Positions 34,027-40,499 of a stretch of 40,499 nt of DNA are shown here, piece after piece. The translations under genes were made by a program, and so were the position numbers. The stretch comes from an uncultured Archangium sp. (lineage in GTDB: Bacteria; Myxococcota; Myxococcia; Myxococcales; Myxococcaceae). The first letter of the stretch is position 1. Each line of letters starts with the position of its first letter. The stretch is taken from the NCBI GenBank assembly GCA_903905455.1, contig CAIVGN010000073.1:1-40499 (forward strand), in the 5' to 3' direction. The notes under the pieces are model-generated. The model was not told the origin of the DNA. It made no database searches and was given only the letters and a program-made list of their open reading frames with translations.

Positions 34027-36873
34027 CTACGGCAGGCACAACCCCGCGTACGAGACGGTGAGCGCGTCGCTCGGGGCCGGCGCGTAGGGCGGCGCGATGG
34101 TCACCCGGCGCGTGGCGGCGTCGTAGGTCCACTGGCCCGCGGGGAACGGCACGCCACCCACCGAGACGCTCAGCGGGTGCGTGGTGCTGGCCACGTCCGG
34201 CGAACCGGCGAGCGCGAAGGTGGTGCGGAAGCCGAAGGCCTTCGGGCCGATGGCGCCCAGGGCGCTGGCCCAGCCGAGGTTGCAGATCTCCTCGGCGTCG
34301 CCGCCCAGGCCGTTCACCGCGGCCAGCGTGCGCACGCTCGCCACCCCGTCGTACACGCAGTTCGCCACCGGGGGCGTCGCCGAGAGCGGCATCAGCCCGC
34401 TGAAGGTGAGCTGGTTGGGTCCTTTGAGGTTCGTCAGCAGGTCGAGGTACGTGGAGACCGGCAGCGGTGATTGATCATCGGCGTCGCTGACGCTGATCAC
34501 CCCCAGCGTGGCGTCGGCCCGCAGGAAGCCCGCGTTGACCCCGTAGCGCAGCGGCGGCGTGAGCGCGGCAAGGGCCGGGGCGAGCACCTGCTCGATGGCG
34601 TCGCCGTTGGTGCCCACGATGACCCGCCCGGCGGCCGTGGCGAGGAGGTTGGGGGTGGTGGGCAGCAACACCGCCGGCGTGCCCTGCAGGGAGCCCCGCA
34701 CGGCCACCATGTCGGTGGTGGTGACGCCCAGGTGGTAGTCCACGCCGGTGGAGTTCGCGTAGTTCAGGAAGCTGGTGAGGTTCGCGGCCAGCGCCTGCTG
34801 CTTGTCGGACATCGAGCAACTGTCGTCGACGATCAACAGCACGTCGGCCTTCGGCGTCACCGGGCTCACGAAGGTCTCGCTGGCCACGCCCTGGGCCGTG
34901 GCCGTGCCCTGGAGAAAGAGCGCCGTCTTCAACTGCACCCCGTTCTGCGTGGCGGTGACCACCAGCGCCCCCACGTCGCGCCCGAGGGCGGGCGGTCGCC
35001 ACGCGTAGCGCGCCACCAGCGGCGCTCCGCCGGGCTGGACCACCGTGCCGTTGACCAGGGCCGCGGTCGCCGAGAAGGGCGCGCCCACCAGCGCCGAGCT
35101 GTTGAGGGTCACCGTCACCGCGCACTGGTTGTGCACCCGCACCACGCGCTCCACGCTGCGGCACGTGGGGGCGGTGGTGCCGAAGTCGAGCTCGCGGCCG
35201 GGCACCAGCACCAGGCAGTTCTGTCCCACCGTCGCCGACAGCGCGAGGGAGAGCACCGGCGCCGTGGGCGACGAAACGAACACCGTCACCTGGCCATTGA
35301 GCGCCATCGGCGTCGTGGGCAGGACGCCCACCGGGCTCAGCTCGACGATGAAGGTGCGCTTCTCGCCGGGCGCGAGCTCGAACTCCGCGATGGGCCCGCC
35401 GCCCAGGGCGTACGGCGCCGAGGCCACCTGGAGGTTCGAGAGGAGGCAGAGGTTCGCGCCGGTGTTGGTGAGCGTGAAGCCGCGCCGCACGACGGAGCCC
35501 GGCGCCACCTGGCCGAACTCCAGCGGCAGCGCCTCGGCGACGGTGAGCCCGGTGCATGGGCTCAACGTCACCCCGCGTGCGGTGAGGGCCACGTGGCGGT
35601 CGGGCGAGGAGGGATCATTCGAGTGGATGACCAGGTCCGCCGCCTTGAGCCCCGCGGACACCGGCGTGAAGGTGACTCGCAGCGGAAGGCTCGCGCCGCT
35701 GTCCAGCCCGAGCACCGGGTCGTAGCTCGCGCCGAAGGCCACGGTGAACTCGCCGGCCGCCGTGCCACTGCCGGGCACCACGTCGAAGTACGGCACCTGG
35801 CCGTTGACGCCGAAGTGCAGGTTCGCGCGCGCGTCGGGCGGCGCGATCCGCGGGCCGCTGTTCGAGACCTCCAGGTCGCGCGCCTGCGACGTCGGCGGCG
35901 AGGCCGTCGGGAAGTACGCCACGCGGCCGAAGTCCAGCGTGGGCGCGACGCTGAGCGCCGGCGCGCCGCCAGAGCCCCGCAGCGACACCGAGCCCACGAG
36001 CAACATCGGGAGCGAGGTGTTGAAGTTCAAGACGCCGAGTCTGGGCCCGAGCACCGTGGGCCTGAAGCCGATGGTCGCGCTCGCCGTTCCGCCGGGAGCC
36101 ACGGTCAGCGACGTGCCCGTCACCAGGCGGAACTGCGGGGCCGTGGTCGACACCGCGAGGTTCGTCACCGCGACCGGTTGGTCCGAATGGTTGGAGAACG
36201 TCACGTCGCGCAGCAGCTCGGTGGTGGGCGCCAGGTAGCCAAAGTCGAGCGTCGTCGGCGTCCACTCGAAGAGCGTCGCCACCGCCCGGCCCTCGAGCGT
36301 CACGCGCTGGTAGAGGCAGTCGTTGGCCGGCGCCACGTTGAAGAAGGTGGTGTGGGTGCCCACCGTCTGCGGCCGGTAGTTGACGACCAGCGACAGGGTT
36401 TGCCCCGCGGGAAGGGGGAAGGAGCCCGAGGTCGAGAGGTAGAACGAGGTGCCATCGTCAGGCTGCGTCACCGACACCGCGACCTGGTCGGCGGTGGTGT
36501 TGGTCAGCGTGAAGGTGAGCTGCTGCGTGGTGGTCAGCGCCGTGGTCGCGAAGACCAGCGAGGTCGTCGCGACGGCGCAATGGTCGAGGCCCGCGTCGGT
36601 CGGCGTCGTGCCGCCACCACCACCACCACCACCACCACCCGCGCCGCCGCCGGATCCCGCGCGTGAGATGCACAGGCCCACCACGCAGCTGTCCGTCGGC
36701 TGGCAGATGCTGCAGGCGAGCCCGAGCTGCCCGCACGCGGCGCCCACGTTGCCCGCCTGGCAGGTGCCCTGAGCATCGCAGCAGCCCGTGCAGTTCGTGG
36801 TGTCACACGACGGCGCGGGGGGCGAGCAGGCCGCGAAGGACAGGAGCAGAAGGAGCGCGGCGAGGCGGAGCAT
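34027..36873 (-). CDS. lipoprotein with choice-of-anchor-D domains and a VWA domain
   Basis: Predicted lipoprotein of 948 residues, lipobox FAAC with C16. A Cys-rich segment follows (about 22-70, CTGCCDAQGTCQAG...CGQLG..CSICQ), a style common on myxobacterial surface proteins, then a poly-Gly tract and TDAGLDHC. Residues from about 95 to 660 carry several ASH/choice-of-anchor-D beta domains (motifs TLDFGYLAP, TLDFGRVAY, PLEFGQVAPGS, ELDFGTTAPTC, and FTLTNTG). Around 690 there is a VWA-like domain with MIDAS motif DDSCSMSD, suggesting metal-dependent protein adhesion. The C-terminal part ends in a beta segment with GLCLP. A role in surface adhesion or gliding-related contact is only a guess. 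No signs of truncation. Confidence 0.85.
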   Translation of the reverse strand: MLRLAALLLLLSFAACSPPAPSCDTTNCTGCCDAQGTCQAGNVGAACGQLGLACSICQPTDSCVVGLCISRAGSGGGAGGGGGGGGGGTTPTDAGLDHCAVATTSLVFATTALTTTQQLTFTLTNTTADQVAVSVTQPDDGTSFYLSTSGSFPLPAGQTLSLVVNYRPQTVGTHTTFFNVAPANDCLYQRVTLEGRAVATLFEWTPTTLDFGYLAPTTELLRDVTFSNHSDQPVAVTNLAVSTTAPQFRLVTGTSLTVAPGGTASATIGFRPTVLGPRLGVLNFNTSLPMLLVGSVSLRGSGGAPALSVAPTLDFGRVAYFPTASPPTSQARDLEVSNSGPRIAPPDARANLHFGVNGQVPYFDVVPGSGTAAGEFTVAFGASYDPVLGLDSGASLPLRVTFTPVSAGLKAADLVIHSNDPSSPDRHVALTARGVTLSPCTGLTVAEALPLEFGQVAPGSVVRRGFTLTNTGANLCLLSNLQVASAPYALGGGPIAEFELAPGEKRTFIVELSPVGVLPTTPMALNGQVTVFVSSPTAPVLSLALSATVGQNCLVLVPGRELDFGTTAPTCRSVERVVRVHNQCAVTVTLNSSALVGAPFSATAALVNGTVVQPGGAPLVARYAWRPPALGRDVGALVVTATQNGVQLKTALFLQGTATAQGVASETFVSPVTPKADVLLIVDDSCSMSDKQQALAANLTSFLNYANSTGVDYHLGVTTTDMVAVRGSLQGTPAVLLPTTPNLLATAAGRVIVGTNGDAIEQVLAPALAALTPPLRYGVNAGFLRADATLGVISVSDADDQSPLPVSTYLDLLTNLKGPNQLTFSGLMPLSATPPVANCVYDGVASVRTLAAVNGLGGDAEEICNLGWASALGAIGPKAFGFRTTFALAGSPDVASTTHPLSVSVGGVPFPAGQWTYDAATRRVTIAPPYAPAPSDALTVSYAGLCLP
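36614..36639 (-). repeat. CCA/GGT trinucleotide microsatellite (poly-Gly)
   Basis: About eight to nine uninterrupted CCA/ACC repeats encode the glycine run after the Cys-rich segment of the choice-of-anchor-D lipoprotein. Slippage would vary linker length but keep the frame. Confidence 0.85.
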
Positions 36874-36963
36874 GGGGCGTGTGCTTAGCAGGACTTCGGT
36901 GCAGCTCGCCCACGGGTCCCAGAGGGAGGGGGCGGGGGCGATGCCGGGCGATCGTGCCCGGTT

Positions 36964-37012
36964 CGGCCCCTCACCCCGGCCCTCTCCCCGCTGACGCAGG
37001 GAGAGGGAGAAC
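36964..37012 (-). repeat. REP-like stem-loop element, copy 2
   Basis: 49-bp element matching 5445-5492 with few changes, same orientation. On the minus strand it folds as a perfect 9-bp stem CCCTCTCCC-loop-GGGAGAGGG. It starts 3 bp after the stop codon of the GH44 gene, where it may also serve as its terminator. Confidence 0.78.
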
Positions 37013-37015
37013 GCG

Positions 37016-38989
37016 CTACGGCCGGAAGACGAGGGTGGTCACGCTCATGGCCGGCATGGTGTAGCGCAGCGCGTTCGTGGTGGTCGTGGCCACGTTGGCG
37101 CCGTGCACCGGCGACGAGGAGGCCGACGTCAGCGTGTACACCTCGGCGTGCCCGAAGACGGTGCCGTGGGTGATGGCGACGGCGGCGGTCTTCGCGGTGG
37201 TGGCCTTGTTGATCAACACCACCACCATGCGGTTGGCCGACGTGGAGTCGATGCTCGCGTAGGCCGAGGCGTTGGCCACGTCGGAGTTGGTCGCCTGCAC
37301 CGAGACGTCGCCGAAGGTGCCGCCCGAGCCGTCGTAGCTCCGGTACATGGCGAAGGCCCCGAGGAGGTACGGGATGCTGGTGGTCATCGGCCACAGGGTC
37401 GCGGCGAACACGCCCTCGCGCCCGAAGATGCCCAGCACGTCGGCCTGCGCCACGCCGCCCGAGATGTGCGCACCACCGCCGTAGTAGTACTCGCTGAAGG
37501 CGAGGCCCGTGCCCGCGTAGTGCGCGGCGATCTTGCTCTTCATCGAGGGGATGAGCTTGAGCGGCTGGTTGCCCGAGTAGTCGGAGATCCAGCTCGTCTC
37601 CACGTAGGTCGGATCCCACAGCGAGCGCGGGGCCTGCACGCGGGCCGCGACCACCGCCGCCGAGGTGCTCTCGTCGATGATGCGCACCCCGCCACCCGTG
37701 GCCTCCGGGTACCAGTGGAGATCGAGCACGTCGACCAGGCGCTTGCCCGCCGCAGCGCTCGCCACCCGCACCCCGTCGAGGAAGAAGTTGGTGAAGTCGC
37801 GGCCGGCGGCGTCAGGCGCTTCCTGCAGGCTCACGTAGCCGAGGAAGCCGTAGCTCACGAAGCCGAAGACCCTGGCCAGCGGCGCCACCGCCTTGATGGC
37901 CGTCGAGTACTCGATGGTCTTGCTCAGGAGCTCGGCGTACGTGACCGGCGAGGGGTGAATCACCGGGTGCGTGCCCGACCAGAGATCGGGCTCGTTATCG
38001 AGCGAGTAGAAGATGTCGCGCGCGGGGTCCTGGTGCGCGTTGGGGAAGGCGCCCTCGAGGAAGGCGACGAACTCGTCCTGGTACACCGTGGCGTCGGTGA
38101 GGCTGGGCGCGGTGGTGAAGGCCGAGCCCTTGACCGCCACGCTCTGCTTGAAGCGCGAGGTGATGGCCTGGCCGACCACCGAGGTGCCCAGCGTGTCAGC
38201 CGCCGCCCACCCGAGGATGGGCACCGTCACCAGCGTCGCCGCTCCCGCCGCGCGGGCATCGGCCACGTGCGAGCGCACCGCTTCACCGGGCGTGTTGCCA
38301 CCGCCCAGGTAGGAGTCGCTGTTCGAGTAGTAGTCGGTGCCGGCGTTCGAGGCGTTGTTCTCCCAGTTGTAGGCAGACCACCGGTTGCCGCCGAGCCGGT
38401 TGAGCGTGAGGTTCGGCTGCTGGGCGAAGTTGGCGATGAAGTTGTTGCCGTAGATGTAGCGGCTGATGGCCGCGGCACCGACGCCGGAGTTGATGGCGAT
38501 GGTCACGTCCGCGGCGCCGGGGTTCCCGGGCGTGATGGGCGTGCCGGCGTCGACCACCACCGGCGGCGTCACCGTGCCCGCGTCAGGCACCACGGGAGGA
38601 ACGGGAGTGCCGGCGTCGACCCGCACCGGCGGCGTCACGGTGCCGGCGTCGGGCGCCACGGGAGGAACGGGCGTGCCGGCGTCGACCCGCACCGGCGGCG
38701 TCACGGTGCCCGCGTCGGGCACCACGGGAGGAACGGGCGTGCCCGCGTCCACCACCTCGGGAGGAACGACCAGGCCCCCGTCGGCCCGCCTCGGCCACCG
38801 CGGCCACTTCTGCCGCTTCGACAGGATGACGTCGAGGTCCAACGAAGGCTCGCCCGCCGACGCATTCTCGGAGCTGGCCGCACCACTGGGCGTCACGGTG
38901 ACGTCTTCGGTGGTGACCACGCCCATTCCACAGCCCGACAACGCGGCGAACACGGCAACGGCGACCAGCGGGTATTTCATCGGCTTCAT
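37016..38989 (-). CDS. GH44-family glycoside hydrolase lipoprotein
   Basis: Predicted lipoprotein of 657 residues (lipobox LSGC, C20). A linker (about 70-155) of VDAGTPVPPVVPDAGTVTPP repeats precedes the catalytic domain from about 160. The domain shows GH44 marks: YIYGNNFIANFAQQPNLTLNRLGGNRWSAYNWENNASN, the acid/base E333 in YSLDNEPDLW, HWYPE near 425-429 and the nucleophile E500 in LAFSEYYYGGG. GH44 enzymes are endoglucanases/xyloglucanases, so a surface enzyme cutting beta-glucans or xyloglucan is expected. A C-terminal beta-domain (570-657) follows, as usual for the family. The start at 38989 has GAGGAG upstream; an ATG at 38980 is an alternative, and the in-frame start at 39061 is unlikely. 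Confidence 0.88.
   Translation of the reverse strand: MKPMKYPLVAVAVFAALSGCGMGVVTTEDVTVTPSGAASSENASAGEPSLDLDVILSKRQKWPRWPRRADGGLVVPPEVVDAGTPVPPVVPDAGTVTPPVRVDAGTPVPPVAPDAGTVTPPVRVDAGTPVPPVVPDAGTVTPPVVVDAGTPITPGNPGAADVTIAINSGVGAAAISRYIYGNNFIANFAQQPNLTLNRLGGNRWSAYNWENNASNAGTDYYSNSDSYLGGGNTPGEAVRSHVADARAAGAATLVTVPILGWAAADTLGTSVVGQAITSRFKQSVAVKGSAFTTAPSLTDATVYQDEFVAFLEGAFPNAHQDPARDIFYSLDNEPDLWSGTHPVIHPSPVTYAELLSKTIEYSTAIKAVAPLARVFGFVSYGFLGYVSLQEAPDAAGRDFTNFFLDGVRVASAAAGKRLVDVLDLHWYPEATGGGVRIIDESTSAAVVAARVQAPRSLWDPTYVETSWISDYSGNQPLKLIPSMKSKIAAHYAGTGLAFSEYYYGGGAHISGGVAQADVLGIFGREGVFAATLWPMTTSIPYLLGAFAMYRSYDGSGGTFGDVSVQATNSDVANASAYASIDSTSANRMVVVLINKATTAKTAAVAITHGTVFGHAEVYTLTSASSSPVHGANVATTTTNALRYTMPAMSVTTLVFRP
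38549..38752 (-). repeat. 66-bp tandem repeats coding for a VDAGTPVPP...PDAGTVTPP linker
   Basis: The string CACGGGAGGAAC recurs at 38591, 38657 and 38723, giving a period of 66 bp (22 residues), about three full copies. It codes for the Pro/Asp/Ala/Gly spacer of the GH44 lipoprotein. Confidence 0.9.
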
Positions 38990-39152
38990 GGTGCGGCTCC
39001 TCGTAGCGGCGGGCGGACGGTTGAAGGCCCCGCGACGAAGAGAGAAGTAAGCCGCCACCACGTACGCTCGGAAGGACCGCCGACCCCACGTCGCCGCGCA
39101 TGTACGCCATTGCTGATCAACTGCTTGCGCGTGATCCTCACCGTTCGGGCAT

Positions 39153-39181
39153 CACTTATTTTCGGAAATTTCTTCGCGCAA
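39153..39181 (-). promoter_or_regulatory. candidate sigma-70 promoter for the GH44 gene
   Basis: Minus-strand TTGCGC (39181-39176), 17-bp AT-rich spacer, TAAGTG (39158-39153). Lies about 165 bp upstream of the GH44 start, in the most AT-rich part of the gap. A moderate match only. Confidence 0.35.
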
Positions 39182-39224
39182 CAGACTCCGCAGGACTGGA
39201 AAGTTCCTGAATCATGGTCGCGGG

Positions 39225-40499
39225 TCAGAACGCGAAGGACAGGTTGAGCGTCGCCCGTAAGCCGACGCCTTCGACGGTCGCGACCCGAGTGTTGAAGCGG
39301 GTCGAGCCATAGGGTCCCCCGAGCGAGAGCGGCATCGAGAGGTCGAGGGACAAGCCGAAGGAAGCGACGAGGGCCACGCGAACGTTGAGGCCGAGTTCAC
39401 CGCCGACGTTCCCCTGGTCGCCTACCAGGGTGTGCGAGCGACGGCTCAGCAGGAGCCCGGCCCAGGGCGTGAGCGAGACGCGCTGCCAACGGAAGGAATA
39501 GCCCGCGCCCGCATTGCCACTGACCTCGAAGTACCTCGCGGCCTGGCCCGGGGCATAGACGTAGGTCGCGTACTGGAAGGCGAGCACGCCGACCACGTGG
39601 GGGCCGATGAAGGCCTTCACGTTGAGCGAAGGGAAGGAGCCCACGTCGTTGCCGCCCCAGAGCCCGGACACGGAGCCGGTGGCGTGCACCCCGAAGATCG
39701 ACAATCCGCCACCGAGGTCGAGCTGGAGCCACGTGGTCTTCGTCTCCACGGGCGCCGGACTCTCGCGGACGATGGGCGGCGGCGGCGCCGGCTCCTCGAC
39801 CACCTGCTGGCGCGCGTCGAAGGGCTGCGCGGCGACGGCGAGGTAGGTGCGGGTCACGTAGCGCACGGTGGGCTCGGCTGGGGCCACGGGTTCGACAGTG
39901 GGAGGCGCGAGCAGCGCTTCGTAGGCCTTGATGAACCCCGCACGGTCGAAGAGCAGCTCGTAGCCGCTGACCGCCTCCACCGCGGTGGGCCGCTCGCGCG
40001 CGACGGCGTGGGGCTCGATCTCGACGAACTGCTTCACCAGCTCGGCGACGGTCGAGGCCGGAGGGGTGGTGAAGAGCACGGGCGCGACCTTGAGCGGCTT
40101 CACGGCGCGCGGGGCCACCACCGGAGCAGGGGGCGCCGTGAGCGTCACCGTGGTGTCCATGGCCAGCCACAGTCGCCCCGAGGCCGGCGTGACCATCCAC
40201 CGCTCGAGGGAAAGGTCGCGAGAGGCGAGCGCGCGCCATGCGTCTTCGTCGACCGTCTCGCCGTCGAGGTCGTCGCCCGCGGCAAAGAGCCCGTTGCCTT
40301 GCGCCACGGCCGGCGTGCCCCGGAAGGTGAGCATCTTGAAGAGCCCGCGCGCCGGGGCGGCGATCGACCACCGCGACTCGACCCGCGAGACCAGCGGACC
40401 CGGCACGCGCACGTCGGCGACCAATTCGAAGTGCTGCGAGGGGGCGATGAACTTCGCCTGGCTCCCGTCACTCGAGCCGAGCGCGTCGGTGTCGAGCCG
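39225..40499 (-). CDS. outer-membrane beta-barrel protein, 5' end outside the window
   Basis: The frame stays open to the last base of the window (it reads ...SSDGSQAKFIAPSQHFE before residue L at 40424), so the gene is partial: at least 424 residues with no start visible. The N-terminal part seen is hydrophilic and unrecognised (VADVRVPGPLVSRVESRW...), followed by a Pro/Val-rich middle (EEPAPPPPIVRESPAPVETK). The last 170 residues form a beta-barrel pattern (WLQLDLGGGLSIFGVHATGS, GAGYSFRWQRVSLTPWAGLLL) ending in SFAF, a typical outer-membrane C-terminus. A role as an outer-membrane component of a surface machine is possible, but no family can be named. Confidence 0.7.
   Translation of the reverse strand, partial: RLDTDALGSSDGSQAKFIAPSQHFELVADVRVPGPLVSRVESRWSIAAPARGLFKMLTFRGTPAVAQGNGLFAAGDDLDGETVDEDAWRALASRDLSLERWMVTPASGRLWLAMDTTVTLTAPPAPVVAPRAVKPLKVAPVLFTTPPASTVAELVKQFVEIEPHAVARERPTAVEAVSGYELLFDRAGFIKAYEALLAPPTVEPVAPAEPTVRYVTRTYLAVAAQPFDARQQVVEEPAPPPPIVRESPAPVETKTTWLQLDLGGGLSIFGVHATGSVSGLWGGNDVGSFPSLNVKAFIGPHVVGVLAFQYATYVYAPGQAARYFEVSGNAGAGYSFRWQRVSLTPWAGLLLSRRSHTLVGDQGNVGGELGLNVRVALVASFGLSLDLSMPLSLGGPYGSTRFNTRVATVEGVGLRATLNLSFAF

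Noticed and set aside
37203-37215. GTTGATCAAC, resembling an FNR site
   Set aside because: Lacks the 4-nt spacer between half-sites and lies deep in the GH44 coding sequence.
34471-39247. Long plus-strand open frames (34471-36666 and 37103-39247)
   Set aside because: Arg/Gly/His-rich shadows of the choice-of-anchor-D and GH44 genes, which have signal peptides and family motifs on the minus strand.
1-40499. CRISPR arrays, rRNA or tRNA genes
   Set aside because: No regularly spaced direct repeats of CRISPR type and no rRNA- or tRNA-like segments were noticed; the tandem repeats found are in-frame protein linkers or domains.

Overview
The window is high-GC DNA with codon use, gene styles and protein architectures that fit a Myxococcota (myxobacterium-like) chromosome. 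The signs are large surface lipoproteins with Asp-Ala-Gly-rich linkers, a choice-of-anchor-D/VWA lipoprotein, an Ig-repeat/PIG-L/ricin lipoprotein, NtrC-type sigma-54 control and 4-nt start/stop overlaps within operons. The taxon is inferred from style only; there is no rRNA or marker gene.

Region 1 (1-11.2 kb) is a denitrification island for nitrite to NO to N2O. Leftward it runs norC-norB-norQ-norD-norE-norF-like-nnrS, then an alginate-export-type porin. Rightward it runs nirK (with a fused C-terminal cytochrome c), nirV and a SCO copper chaperone. A perfect dyad, GTTTCA-N3-TGAAAC, lies between norC and nirK and again upstream of the porin, each time about 90-110 bp from the start codons. 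It looks like the shared operator of the island and does not match an FNR box.

Region 2 (11.3-15.3 kb) holds a GNAT-fold (BioF2-like) protein, a DUF4874/DUF4832 lipoprotein with a pentapeptide repeat linker, and a 540-bp gene-free stretch with a nearly perfect 44-bp palindrome and a consensus FNR box. It ends with an FNR-type regulator that keeps the Fe-S cysteines and the ExxSR recognition helix.

Region 3 (15.4-21.0 kb), divergent from fnr, is a five-gene operon joined by 4-nt overlaps: acyl-AMP ligase (FAAL-like), extended SDR, acyl carrier protein, acyl-CoA dehydrogenase and a B12-binding radical SAM enzyme. It looks like a dedicated pathway that modifies an ACP-bound acyl chain. I do not recognise the product, and it is the best candidate for an undescribed system here. 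A small protein plus nucleotidyltransferase pair follows (possible toxin-antitoxin).

Region 4 (22.0-26.8 kb, leftward) is an acetate-permease-type module: sigma-54 response regulator, tandem upstream sites, a -24/-12 promoter, a 27-codon leader ORF, DUF485, ActP-like symporter and an outer-membrane porin.

Region 5 (27.1-40.5 kb) is a surface/secreted block. It has a 1349-aa lipoprotein with eight Ig-like repeats, PIG-L and ricin domains, a TerB/DnaJ protein, an Rpn-family nuclease, a choice-of-anchor-D/VWA lipoprotein, a GH44 lipoprotein and an outer-membrane protein truncated by the window edge. Two copies of a 48-49-bp stem-loop repeat sit directly behind the stop codons of norQ and the GH44 gene.
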